From the NCBI GenBank assembly GCA_009746045.1, contig RPFO01001883.1:1-64000 (forward strand): a stretch of DNA of 64,000 nucleotides. The letters run 5' to 3'. Source of the stretch: Mesostigma viride (taxonomy: Eukaryota; Streptophyta; Mesostigmatophyceae; Mesostigmatales; Mesostigmataceae). The notes below the pieces were generated by a model. It had not been told where the DNA came from and made no database searches. It was given only the letters and a program-made list of their open reading frames with translations. This document shows, in pieces, positions 1 to 8,539 of the stretch. How positions within the stretch are numbered: the first letter of the stretch is position 1; every line of letters starts with the position of its first letter. The translations under genes were made by a program, and so were the position numbers.

Positions 1-144
1 CGCACGTTTTGAAACTTTTTTCAAGCCGATTCCTTGTCTTCGCAGGGCCCCGTTCTGTCGAACGGACGCAAGTGCCAGGTACGCCGAGGGGTCATGAACG
101 TCTTCGAGAATCAGCGGCGGGCACGGACGCAAGATGTTCCTGAA
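1..144 (-). other. Open frame running off the window edge, no start codon
   Basis: A minus-strand frame is open from a stop at 145-147 to the left edge, with protein-like composition but no methionine. It could be a gene fragment or part of a frameshifted gene whose remainder lies outside the window. Nothing recognisable is encoded on the plus strand here. Confidence 0.2.
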
Positions 145-160
145 CTAACCGTCCTTCGAC

Positions 161-689
161 TTACTTAGACCAATTTTCGACGAGTCCTCGAAGGTTCAAG
201 TACTTCGCGTTTTCGATGCCAGGAACTTTCGCGTTCATTAATGTCGACAACGCGTTATCTGCATCCCACGCCGCGCGGCTGTACTCAGAAAACGGGTTGA
301 TGGATGCTGCGATCTTTCCAATTTTCCTAATTCGTCCCACTTGGCATTAGCCGCCAGCTTTTTATCGCGAAGTATGTCCCACAATGAATCAAGTCTTGTT
401 TGCTCTTCTTCACTCATAAGACCCGCAAAATCCCTCCACTGGCTGAAATAAGGGGACTTAGAGTACATCTCGATCTCCTCAGGAGACATCCCACCGAACC
501 CGTCTAAATTGCCCTTCCCCCTCCGCCACCACCGCCACCGCCACCACCGCCACCTCCACCTCCACCCTGTCCCCATCCGAACCACTCGCTCAGTGATGCG
601 TCCGGGTTCCAGTAACCAGGGGTAGTCATCTGCTTGTAGCCATGGGACATCAAATAGTTCTCCCACCAGCCAGGTCCTCCGTACTTCAT
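161..689 (-). pseudogene. Gly-rich small protein with two apparent one-base frameshifts
   Basis: Not recognised. The ATG at 689 opens a Trp/Gly-rich N-terminus followed by a run of about 17 glycines encoded by GGN repeats (about 520-570). The frame then stops, but the next frame continues with natural-looking sequence (MSPEEIEMYSKSPYF), and a third frame finishes at a stop at 161-163. Both frame changes lie at short runs (G5 near 520, A4 near 327), and one added base at each would give a single protein of about 175 residues. It follows the 719-1360 gene closely, so the two may be cotranscribed. A virion or surface role would fit the glycine tract but is a guess. Confidence 0.45.
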
Positions 690-718
690 GTCCGCGGCCG
701 TGGTCCAGTTCGGTCCCA

Positions 719-1360
719 CTACCGCCCTGCCTTCTTTTTAATGAGATTGTGTGCCAACTGCCTCATCATCCATTCGGGGATTTTCCCGCCATACTGCCGC
801 AAGTAAGGAGCCAGAGCGTAATCGAAACCTCCGTCTATTAGTTGAGACCCTAGGCCACCCATCACATCGTTGGTTAACCCGATACCAACCTCCCGCAATC
901 CTCGACCCCGGGGAGCATTCACCCATCTCTTCGGAACGTTCATACCCATGCGAAGGAGGGTCTGTCCTCGAGGGTCTCCAGCCAAATTTGATACCACACC
1001 CGCCGCTGACGCGGCCTTTTGTGCATACGGAATGTATCCGGCGTATTTAGAGCCTTCCATCACACTTGGCAACATACCCGCGAGACCCGATACATGCCCC
1101 ATCATGGGCGCCACCTGCGCCGTAGCCATTCTCCACGGATCGTTGGTCGTGTTAGCGTGAAATTGGTTGAAAACACCTAGCACTTCTCCGACACTTGGCA
1201 TTTCGTGATTGTAGAAAAATTTAATTGCCGGCTGAGCCATGTGACTAGCAAGCATTGCCGTTTTCAAAGGAGAGTTGACGCCACCCCACAAGTATTGCCC
1301 CCCTTTCTGCAGACCGCTCGTGACCCCGCCCACAATTCCTCTTAAACTCGGCTTCTTCAT
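719..1360 (-). CDS. Hypothetical protein, 213 aa, possible membrane-active or virion protein
   Basis: Unrecognised. The ATG at 1360 starts a Lys/Gly-rich segment (MKKPSLRGIVGGVTSG), followed by several weakly hydrophobic Ala/Gly/Met stretches and a basic C-terminus ending KKKAGR. There is no clear signal peptide. It lies in a minus-strand run with the LysM gene upstream and the Gly-rich gene downstream (about 30-bp gap), which suggests a shared structural role. The frame is uninterrupted and is the longest on either strand here. Confidence 0.55.
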   Translation of the reverse strand: MKKPSLRGIVGGVTSGLQKGGQYLWGGVNSPLKTAMLASHMAQPAIKFFYNHEMPSVGEVLGVFNQFHANTTNDPWRMATAQVAPMMGHVSGLAGMLPSVMEGSKYAGYIPYAQKAASAAGVVSNLAGDPRGQTLLRMGMNVPKRWVNAPRGRGLREVGIGLTNDVMGGLGSQLIDGGFDYALAPYLRQYGGKIPEWMMRQLAHNLIKKKAGR

Positions 1361-1404
1361 CCAATCAAACCACCCCGTCTTGCCACTCGGACCCGCGTAT
1401 CCGC

Positions 1405-1833
1405 CTATATCGTCGACCCGTACGTCAGTCCCATGTTCGTGTCGGGGTGGATGACGCCGTTCACGAAATCCTGGAACGAGTACCGTTTCGGGATCAACAC
1501 GAAGCTACCGGGCGCCAAACCCAACGGCGAGATGTGCGGGTTCGAGATAATGAGCTCGTCGGGAAGCACGCCATACTGTTCCGCGATGGACTTCCACGTT
1601 TCCCCCTCCGCGACCACGTGTCCGCTCTTTTCGCCGTACACCCCTTTGCTCGGACTCGCGTACGTAGGCACGATATTCTGTTCGAAGGCCTTCTGAATGA
1701 TGGCGTCCGGGTTGTTTTCTGCCGTCATCGGGGCGCTCTTCGTAAGCGTCGTGTCCGGCAGCAATCGGATGAGTCGCTCCACCAGTTCTGGCGGTATCGC
1801 TATGAGATTCCCTCCCGGGCCCATGGGTGCCAT
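1405..1833 (-). CDS. LysM-domain protein
   Basis: 142 aa starting at the ATG at 1833. The C-terminal half carries a LysM domain: a GxTWKSIAEQYGV stretch, then ELIISNPHIS, then a PGSFVLIPKR end, the beta-alpha-alpha-beta pattern of a peptidoglycan/chitin-binding module. No signal peptide or catalytic domain is visible, so it probably serves as a wall-binding module on a virion protein or a host-wall interaction factor; LysM proteins are known in several large algal and amoebal viruses. The N-terminal part (Pro/Gly then Ser/Thr) is unrecognised. Confidence 0.7.
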   Translation of the reverse strand: MAPMGPGGNLIAIPPELVERLIRLLPDTTLTKSAPMTAENNPDAIIQKAFEQNIVPTYASPSKGVYGEKSGHVVAEGETWKSIAEQYGVLPDELIISNPHISPLGLAPGSFVLIPKRYSFQDFVNGVIHPDTNMGLTYGSTI

Positions 1834-1877
1834 AGACGTCTCCAGTTTCGAGTTATACTATGACGAGAGACATAATT

Positions 1878-2177
1878 TTATTCCTCCTCGCTGACTTTGA
1901 TCGACAGCCGCATCCGCTTGCCGGAATCGAGAGACACGTATTGCGTCATCTTCTGCACCTTCTTCCGCCGCTCCTTGACGGGAGATTCGCACCGTTCCAC
2001 AGGGACTGGCGCAGGTCGCACGAGCGCACGAGGACTGACGTCATCTTCCGTATCCGTTTCCTCGGAGGGCTTCTCGAAGATCAGATCCCCGTGCCGGTTC
2101 ATGGATACGGACCAGCCTTTGTTGACGCCGCACAGCACGATGTCGGAGATGTCGTCACTGTCGAGCGAAATGGACAT
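1878..2177 (-). CDS. Hypothetical protein, 99 aa
   Basis: Unrecognised. The ATG at 2177 opens an acidic Ser/Asp-rich N-terminus, then a short predicted beta-rich segment (WSVSMNRHGDLIFEKP), an acidic patch and a Lys/Arg-rich C-terminal half. No hydrophobic segment. It lies between the LysM gene and the divergent small gene at 2262. Confidence 0.5.
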   Translation of the reverse strand: MSISLDSDDISDIVLCGVNKGWSVSMNRHGDLIFEKPSEETDTEDDVSPRALVRPAPVPVERCESPVKERRKKVQKMTQYVSLDSGKRMRLSIKVSEEE

Positions 2178-2261
2178 TGGTCCGAACTTGCGTAATGTTT
2201 CGTCCGTTAAAAAAAACGCGTTTCTGGACGAACATAAACTTTACTACATGTATACCGCGGA

Positions 2262-2519
2262 ATGAGTTCGACGGTGTTGAAGTCCAAAGTGGTGGACGCT
2301 AACGTCGTCCACGTGCAAAAGTTTATCCGGTTCGAATCTTCTGGAGACACTCTGAGCCGTATCAATCCTCTGGACATCGGCACGCACAGGATTTACTCGA
2401 CGACGTACGATGGGCAACGTGTCATTTTCTTCCTGGAGCGCGGCGGACCGAACCCTATAATATCGGACTCCGATCCCACGTTCGTCGGATACACCTACCT
2501 CGGCTGCATGTCCGCGTAA
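2262..2519 (+). CDS. Hypothetical protein, 85 aa
   Basis: Unrecognised small protein directly upstream of the PCNA gene (51-bp gap), on the same strand. An AT-rich stretch with TATAC precedes the ATG. Composition suggests a compact beta-rich fold (alternating hydrophobics such as VIFFLERG); no membrane segment or cysteine motif. Confidence 0.5.
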   Translation: MSSTVLKSKVVDANVVHVQKFIRFESSGDTLSRINPLDIGTHRIYSTTYDGQRVIFFLERGGPNPIISDSDPTFVGYTYLGCMSA

Positions 2520-2570
2520 CTTCGTTCGTTCTTATCGGCGGAATTCATTTCAGCGCGCGTTTCAGCGGCC

Positions 2571-3376
2571 ATGGAGTTCCGAACCGTGCAAGGATCGTCT
2601 GTCAAGATGCTCGTGGAGGTCCTAAAAGAGCTCACGAACGACGTGAACGTGTTTTTCGACAAAACCGGAGTTCGCATCGTGTCCTTCGACCTTTCTCATG
2701 TGGCGCTTTTCCACGCTTTTATGGAGGCCGAGAAGATCGAGGAATACCGCTGCAACAAGCAGTACACGGTCGGGATCAGCCTGGTCAACTTCTTCAAACT
2801 CATCAAGAACGTGTGTGTGAACGACGAGTTGGAGCTGAGGTTGAAGGAAGAGAACCTCGACGTCATGGAGATCACGATCCTAAACCGGGCCAAGAACACG
2901 AGGTGGTTCTACGAGATGAAACTGATGGACATCGACGACGATCTCATCGAGATCCCGGAGAAAGACTATATGACCTGCATCACGATGGTCAGCTCCGAAT
3001 TCCAGAAGATCTGCCGCGACCTTTCCATCATATCCGACAAAGTGAGACTGCAGTGTCGAGGCGGCGAAATCACGCTCAGCTGCACGGGGGATATAGGCAA
3101 CTGCCAGCTGGATATCGGGAAGGAACACCCCGAAGTGACGGTGAACATCGCGGGGGACAAGGAGATCGACGAGTGTTTCTCAGTCCGATACATGTGCACA
3201 TTCTCAAAGGCGTCGGGACTTTGCAACAGTGTAGATATCTTTATTATGCCAGAATATCCGATGATCGTAAAGTACAAGATAGGAGACCTCGGAACGCTCA
3301 TGTTCGCCCTGGCACCCCAGGTGGGCGAAGCGCCGACGATGAGAACGCCCCTATGGATGAGAGTTCGGGGGAATGA
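2571..3376 (+). CDS. PCNA-like sliding clamp
   Basis: About 260 residues of PCNA fold: N-terminal MEFRTVQGSSVKMLVEVL, the VRIVSFDLSHVALFHAF segment of domain 1, the inter-domain region around residues 115-135, the second domain with TCITMVSSEFQKICRDL and VRLQCRGGEITL, and the C-terminal SVDIFIMPEYPMIVKYKIG followed by FALAPQ, all characteristic of eukaryotic/viral PCNA. It would encircle DNA and tether the replicative polymerase. The frame as read continues to 3500, antisense to the neighbouring VLTF3 gene, but the neighbouring frame gives a short acidic tail (DDENAPMDESSGE) stopping at 3376, typical of PCNA C-termini. A one-base change near 3338 therefore seems likely. Confidence 0.9.
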
Positions 3377-4466
3377 ACGTCGAAGGGATGAACTGCCAGT
3401 TCAGTTTGGCGCAGATCCCCTTCCACATCATGTCCTGACCCCACAACTTCTCGCGGCTCTTCAACAGAGGGAAATGCTCAATGAACTCGTCATACCCTAG
3501 AAGCTGACACATCTTGTGGATGGTATATGAATAATTCAAAAAGTTGCGCCTGTTCTTCGGACACACGTCCTCAAACGGCTTTTGTATCATGCGGAACATG
3601 TTTCTCAGCCTCTCCTCCTGATCCATGGTCATGGTCGGAGGCGGAGATCCTTGCAAAATGTGCGTGATCTGCACAGAGTGTTCGAAGTACTTGGATAGCC
3701 TCAGCTTTCTCAGCACTTTGCGCACTTTTTTCGCGGTAATGTCCGACTTCACGACCCTCGCCTTCTTAAAGTCCTGACTCACGGCCTCGATCACCTCCTC
3801 GGGGATCGTGGACTTCTCTCGCGCGTGGAATTGAGCGATGCACTCGTTAAAGTGGTTGATCCGCTTGTAGCAGTAGTCCGCGTTGTCCACTGGCGTGCCG
3901 TAGGGGCACGCGTCGATGCCGTCGTTGTGGGCGGGCTTCGCCTCGCCGCACTTGCTGCAAATCATGTCTCCGTGCGACTGGTCTTCGACCATGTTCACGT
4001 TGCACTTGGAGCAAAAGCCGTACGCCACGGTCTCTGCGTGCAGAGGCCTGCGGATCTCGACGATCTTTGCCGGAAGGTAACGAAAACGGCTGATGAGTAG
4101 CATAAACTCGTCGTAGAGCTGCCCCCTGGAAACCGCCTCTCCGGTATCGAGTTTCTCGTGCTTCACCTTCCGCTCGGACAGGAACCCCCGTTTCTGCGCC
4201 TCCTCGACCGTGACGGTGGACTCTTTCCCCGGTTCCGTGATCGTAACCCACCCGTCGGACACGAACTTCACCTTGCCCTTCCCCGTCGACTGGAGTGATG
4301 TGGTCGGACGTCTCGCCTCTCGTTTTCCGACCGCCGCCAGGTAGCGAGAGTACAGAGGAAGCACTTCGAGCATAAACTCCATCCTCTCCGTCTCCCTCTC
4401 CCCGTTCTGGGCGTCGAACCAATCCATGCACTCCTTCAGTTTGGCCTCGACGGTGGTCTTGTCCAT
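3351..4466 (-). CDS. VLTF3-like viral late transcription factor
   Basis: Homologue of poxvirus A2-type late transcription factor 3, a core Nucleocytoviricota gene. It carries a zinc ribbon (CSKCNVNM, then ICSKCGEAK), then the family-specific helical part with YKRINHFNECIAQFHAREK and a conserved C-terminus (GQDMMWKGICAKLNWQFIPS). I chose the ATG at 4466; the frame stays open to 4559 but with no ATG and would overlap the divergent neighbour. The 3' end overlaps that of PCNA in convergent orientation. Expected role: switching on late, mainly virion, genes together with the VLTF2-like factor at 41246. Confidence 0.88.
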   Translation of the reverse strand: MDKTTVEAKLKECMDWFDAQNGERETERMEFMLEVLPLYSRYLAAVGKREARRPTTSLQSTGKGKVKFVSDGWVTITEPGKESTVTVEEAQKRGFLSERKVKHEKLDTGEAVSRGQLYDEFMLLISRFRYLPAKIVEIRRPLHAETVAYGFCSKCNVNMVEDQSHGDMICSKCGEAKPAHNDGIDACPYGTPVDNADYCYKRINHFNECIAQFHAREKSTIPEEVIEAVSQDFKKARVVKSDITAKKVRKVLRKLRLSKYFEHSVQITHILQGSPPPTMTMDQEERLRNMFRMIQKPFEDVCPKNRRNFLNYSYTIHKMCQLLGYDEFIEHFPLLKSREKLWGQDMMWKGICAKLNWQFIPSTFIPPNSHP

Positions 4467-4558
4467 GACGACAAATAGCTCAGAAAACTTTCTAGGCTCG
4501 AGCGCGTTCAACGGGGGAATAAATTTGTGGCCGCTGTAGATGTACTCGATCCTCCCCA

Positions 4559-4948
4559 ATGGCTTCCGCGACCGATATGACTACCGCCCCCGTTCCCGAG
4601 ACGGCCGTCGCCGAACAGCGGTCGAACAAGCGCAAACGGGTCAAGCGAGAGCCTAAGGCCGAGCCACCCCCCTCCGCAGTAGAGGCTCCTTCTTCTGAAT
4701 CGGGATCCGAAGAGTCTGACGGAAAAAAGACCAAGAAGGCCCCTTACATGAGCACTTCCATCCCAAACCTGTCTGTCGGCGACGTGCGAAAGTGTCTCAA
4801 CGAGATGAGGCGTGTGGGGTCAAAGATCGAGGCGAGTTACAAACTCGCGAACGGGTGGACGGCGGGAGATTTCGCCGTGAAGTACCTCATCGGCAGCTAC
4901 ACACCTTCGTCCAAGGAAAAGACGCCCGTCGACGATGCCGTCGCCTAA
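4559..4948 (+). CDS. Hypothetical basic/acidic low-complexity protein, 129 aa
   Basis: Unrecognised. The N-terminal half is disordered: a basic patch KRKRVKREPK resembling a nuclear localisation signal, a Pro/Glu stretch and a Ser/Glu/Asp cluster. The C-terminal half looks folded and helical (VGDVRKCLNEMRRVGSKIEA). Divergent from VLTF3, with which it may share a promoter region. Confidence 0.55.
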   Translation: MASATDMTTAPVPETAVAEQRSNKRKRVKREPKAEPPPSAVEAPSSESGSEESDGKKTKKAPYMSTSIPNLSVGDVRKCLNEMRRVGSKIEASYKLANGWTAGDFAVKYLIGSYTPSSKEKTPVDDAVA

Positions 4949-4970
4949 AATTGTGAAGACACTATAATAA

Positions 4971-5486
4971 ATGGACTTCGAACGCGAAATCGCCGGGGAC
5001 CGCGGGACGATTCAAAACTTCGACATCGGGAAGACGATAAAAATCCAACCACCGGGTTGGAAACAGAAGCTTTTTATGAGCCAGCGATACACGGAGCCTC
5101 CCCTTGGTTTCACCGGGGATTTCGACCGCTACCCGTGGCATTTTAGCCTTTCTAAGATCACAAACTACGGGTTCTTTTTGGCGATATCGGCCGCGTGTCT
5201 CATCGGACACGGCGTCGTGTTCTCGAATCATCACAAGACCTGGCAGGGTGTCCAGGGATTGATTGGCGTGGCGTTCATGGCATGGACGTGGAAATACTAC
5301 AGGGTGTACGCGCACGACATGTGGGGGTCAATCAAGCCCCACGGGACATTGACGGGCGTCGTCGCGTACGGAGCGATGACTATCGCCTTTATAACCCTGC
5401 ACTATTACTGGTATTCTAGAAAGAAGAGCCAGAAAGCGGTCCTAGGCGCCAGAGAACCCGTTGAGAGGGTTATCAACCATGAATAA
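4971..5486 (+). CDS. Membrane protein with about three transmembrane segments
   Basis: 171 aa; the ATG follows an ACTATAATAA stretch. A soluble N-terminus of about 65 residues precedes three hydrophobic segments (about 67-83, 92-108 and 127-145), then a basic RKKSQK tail. Not recognised; a virion membrane protein is plausible in this virus type. It is 22 bp downstream of the 4559 gene on the same strand. Confidence 0.6.
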   Translation: MDFEREIAGDRGTIQNFDIGKTIKIQPPGWKQKLFMSQRYTEPPLGFTGDFDRYPWHFSLSKITNYGFFLAISAACLIGHGVVFSNHHKTWQGVQGLIGVAFMAWTWKYYRVYAHDMWGSIKPHGTLTGVVAYGAMTIAFITLHYYWYSRKKSQKAVLGAREPVERVINHE

Positions 5487-5498
5487 AATAAGTCCGAT

Positions 5499-6062
5499 TC
5501 ACTTCAGACACACGTTCAAGTATGGAATAAACACCTTTTCATCCTCGGAAGGGTAGTGTGTCGTGATCACGACCTTGTCGTCGACGAGGTCGACCATCCT
5601 CAAAACCAAGCCCGCGAGGGCCGACCATTGAATCAATTTTCGGAACTTGAGACTTTTGACGCTTATATCGCAAGGAAGAGAATCCGACTCGTAGCTACTG
5701 TAGCCAATTTCCTCGATGCGCTCGACAATGAACTTGTCAACGGAGTCGTCGTCCAAACACCACTTGTTATCCTCCCCCATGGCGTGGTCGCGGATAGCCA
5801 ACTTCTCCATGGAAGAGGCGAGGCGCTCGTCATTAAAGCCCAGGATGTGGGTCATGGGTCGCACGACATGCGTTTTTCTGTCCTTTTCCATGTCACATAT
5901 GCCCAGGACGGACTGATGAGGGCGCTGGCGGCCCACGATGTAGACGTCCCTGTCCCAGGGGCTTTTACTAGGAGAGAGAGAGGCGGCGATGGGTGCTTTT
6001 TTGTCCGTGGCAACTACCGGAGCTGTCGTCGGAAACAACACGCGGCGGAATATCGAGACCAT
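5499..6062 (-). CDS. Hypothetical protein, 187 aa
   Basis: Unrecognised soluble protein starting at the ATG at 6062. The middle is rich in charged residues (ICDMEKDRKTHVVRP) and the C-terminal part has predicted helices and a VVITTHYPS strand. It converges on the membrane-protein gene (5486) with a 12-bp gap and is divergent from the Rieske gene. Confidence 0.5.
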   Translation of the reverse strand: MVSIFRRVLFPTTAPVVATDKKAPIAASLSPSKSPWDRDVYIVGRQRPHQSVLGICDMEKDRKTHVVRPMTHILGFNDERLASSMEKLAIRDHAMGEDNKWCLDDDSVDKFIVERIEEIGYSSYESDSLPCDISVKSLKFRKLIQWSALAGLVLRMVDLVDDKVVITTHYPSEDEKVFIPYLNVCLK

Positions 6063-6134
6063 AAATATACCCTACAGTCCACAAAAAAGTTGTGCTCGTT
6101 TAATCCGGCGCTCGAATCACGCATCAGAATACAA

Positions 6135-7148
6135 ATGATACGCTCGACACGACTTTTATGCACGCCGCGAGCGTTTCGGGATCGCATGGTACGGACACGG
6201 CTTCGATGCGTATGTCAGACTCCCACGCCCTCCGTAAAAACCGTTATGTGCGACAAGTGGATCTGCGTAGGCGCTCCTATGCCGACACGGGGTACGAAGC
6301 TGCGAATCGTGAAGATATACGGCGACGACTACGTTGTATACCGCTCTTCCTCCTGCGAGCTGCTCGTGTGCCGCGACGTTTGCCCCCATCGAGGGGCAAA
6401 ACTTTCGCGCGGACACGCGGAGTCGGGAAACGCGATCCGATGCGCCTATCACGGCCTCTCGTGGGGGCCTAATAATAACCGCGAAAGTTACGTCACGACG
6501 CTCGTAGCGGATGACCTGTTGTGGGCGAACTTCGGAGAAGGGTATCAATTTCGAACCTCGCCGTATACGCCCGCGAATATAGGGCGGTATGCGGATACGG
6601 TCGAATGGACCATGAGCGGCCACCCGCAGGTGATCATCGAAAACATCATCGACACAGCGAGGGTCACGCCGCGAGAGTCCAGGCTACTTTTCCGCGACGA
6701 TTGGTTCAAGTGTGCTTCCGTGTATGATTTCGAGATAAACAATGCATGGATTTCGTTATTATGTTATTGGATAACTGGATTGCGCGGCGTGTCACAGCTT
6801 ACAATCCAACACGAATTCGTAATCCCTTATACCGCCTCTATGACGATCTTCGCCTGTTCTACCCAGAGCTGTTCCATCATTCCCGTGGCGTCCCTTTTCT
6901 TTAGCGTCCTCCCCTTGGAGATGACGAAATCGAGGGTGATTGTACGGGCCGCTAGCCGGTCCCATATCACGCGGCCGTTGTCCCTCTTGCTCGCCATGTG
7001 GTACCTTTTGAGAGACGCGGGACTGGTCGAGACGATTGACACGGACTCGTTCCGCTGCAACCGTTTGCTTCGAGCAGACAACCTTGTAGCGCGATACAGG
7101 GAGAAGATGAAACGAGCGTACAATTTTGACGACCTTGAGCGTTATTGA
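6135..7148 (+). CDS. Rieske [2Fe-2S] domain protein, oxygenase-like
   Basis: The Rieske cluster-binding motif is clear: CPHRGAKLSRG followed by CAYHGLSWG, i.e. CxH and CxxH. Downstream VIIENIIDTARVTPRES resembles the helix after the Rieske domain in plant/algal oxygenases of the pheophorbide a oxygenase type, where it starts the mononuclear-iron domain; a complete iron-ligand set is not obvious to me, and the protein (about 337 aa from the ATG at 6135) is short for that family. Internal ATGs at 6186 and 6246 are alternative starts. The substrate is unknown; host pigment or sterol-like compounds would fit the family. The upstream frame from 5556 is antisense to the 5499-6062 gene and not taken as coding. 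Confidence 0.75.
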   Translation: MIRSTRLLCTPRAFRDRMVRTRLRCVCQTPTPSVKTVMCDKWICVGAPMPTRGTKLRIVKIYGDDYVVYRSSSCELLVCRDVCPHRGAKLSRGHAESGNAIRCAYHGLSWGPNNNRESYVTTLVADDLLWANFGEGYQFRTSPYTPANIGRYADTVEWTMSGHPQVIIENIIDTARVTPRESRLLFRDDWFKCASVYDFEINNAWISLLCYWITGLRGVSQLTIQHEFVIPYTASMTIFACSTQSCSIIPVASLFFSVLPLEMTKSRVIVRAASRSHITRPLSLLLAMWYLLRDAGLVETIDTDSFRCNRLLRADNLVARYREKMKRAYNFDDLERY

Positions 7149-7175
7149 CATCTCATGTCATTATACGAGAGAATT

Positions 7176-8333
7176 CTACGACACGCCCATTCCGATTCCG
7201 CTGGTCTCCATGTCCGTGTCCGTCTCCTCGTCGCTCTCCATGTCCGCGCACATGCGACCACGGTTGAAGAGACGCGTCGCCCGGAGGGCCTGCTCCAAAC
7301 GCCGCACGCTTTCGATTTCTCTCCTGAATCTCGGTCGGTTGCACAGTTGGCGGTATCCGAACGTGATGGCGAACGCGCTCCATCTCTCCTCGACGTTGTC
7401 CAGAATCGAGTCCAAATCTTTGGCCCCGAACGAGTGGTCGTTCGCAGCTCGAAACACCTTACAGACATACGCATGCAAGTCGGCGACGCTGGTTGTGTAC
7501 GCGTACCGAACGGGATCTTCCGGGAGCAGGTTCGTTTGCGAGGCTCGAAACTTTTCCTTTGTCTTGCCAGACACCACGAAATGGGCGCGGTCGTCGACGG
7601 TTTGGGCCCAGTCGAGGTCGAAAATCCGAGTTTCAGGAACGCGATGGACAGGGTCTTGCACCGTTCTGAAAGCGCCGAGGATCCACGAAAAGATTTGTTC
7701 CGTCGGGTACTTCGCGGAGTGCATGCGGAAGAAATTCCCAGCGGCCTCGTAACACACTTGCACGAACTCCCAACCGGGGCTGCACGTGCCCAGGATGTTA
7801 CCCTTTTCGTCGATCCGCGCTAACCGCCTCACATCACGCGCGAAGTTCTTGACGTCCTCGTCCTTCACGCCATACTTTTTCATCGTCCTCTTTATCATCC
7901 TCTCGCTTAAGGCGTAGTTTAACGGCCAGCCTTCAAAATGCTCGATGTCTTCGGACGTGACGACGCCGTCAGGTAGCGGGGTGATCAAGAGGTCGGAGTA
8001 CGCCCCGACGTCCGCCCTTCCGTTGCTCGGGATCTCGAATACGGCGGAGACGATGGAGCGGGACGCTCCGAGTTTCTCCACGACGCGATGAGCGCATTCG
8101 ATGCGCCGTTGGGCCCACGAGACCTTGGAGAGGGCGCGGAGGACGCACGTCATGGTTATGGCGTCCGCTACGAGATCCAAGTGACCATTGGGCCGGGTGT
8201 GCCTCACGCAGCGCTTGAACATGCTGGAGTGCTCCTCGAATACGTCCACTCGATTCACGCCGAGTCCGACTCGAAGGACATCGCAAACGCTGATGAACTG
8301 GTCCACGACGTACACGCTTTCCCACGACTCCAT
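7176..8333 (-). CDS. Hypothetical protein, 385 aa
   Basis: Unrecognised. The ATG at 8333 is preceded by a TATAAA box on the same strand (8374-8379, about 40 nt upstream). The protein is soluble, mixed alpha/beta and Arg-rich, with an acidic, Asp/Glu/Met-rich C-terminal tail. It converges on the Rieske gene with a 27-bp gap. Confidence 0.6.
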   Translation of the reverse strand: MESWESVYVVDQFISVCDVLRVGLGVNRVDVFEEHSSMFKRCVRHTRPNGHLDLVADAITMTCVLRALSKVSWAQRRIECAHRVVEKLGASRSIVSAVFEIPSNGRADVGAYSDLLITPLPDGVVTSEDIEHFEGWPLNYALSERMIKRTMKKYGVKDEDVKNFARDVRRLARIDEKGNILGTCSPGWEFVQVCYEAAGNFFRMHSAKYPTEQIFSWILGAFRTVQDPVHRVPETRIFDLDWAQTVDDRAHFVVSGKTKEKFRASQTNLLPEDPVRYAYTTSVADLHAYVCKVFRAANDHSFGAKDLDSILDNVEERWSAFAITFGYRQLCNRPRFRREIESVRRLEQALRATRLFNRGRMCADMESDEETDTDMETSGIGMGVS

Positions 8334-8373
8334 GGCTGAACTGCTGTGTGATGTTTCCGTGTCCCCTCAACGA

Positions 8374-8379
8374 TTTATA
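8374..8379 (-). promoter_or_regulatory. TATA-like box of the 7176-8333 gene
   Basis: TATAAA on the minus strand, about 40 nt upstream of the ATG at 8333; one of a recurring set across the window. Confidence 0.5.
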
Positions 8380-8539
8380 CCGACCTTGGTCTACAGAGCG
8401 TCGCGCCACCGTGGGTTGGCGCGGCGCCACGTTTTGAGCTTCTAGAAGCATCCGCTTGTCAGAGCGTGGTCTGGAACGTTCCGAACGGGTTAAAAGGCGC
8501 GGCGGCCCATCTTGCACCGGAGACTTCACACGCACCACC

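Noticed and set aside
3377-3500. C-terminal extension of PCNA to 3500
   Set aside because: Antisense to the VLTF3 3' end; the adjacent frame gives a typical short acidic PCNA tail.
5556-6134. N-terminal extension of the Rieske frame
   Set aside because: Antisense to the 5499-6062 gene; no Rieske-family similarity before about 6135.
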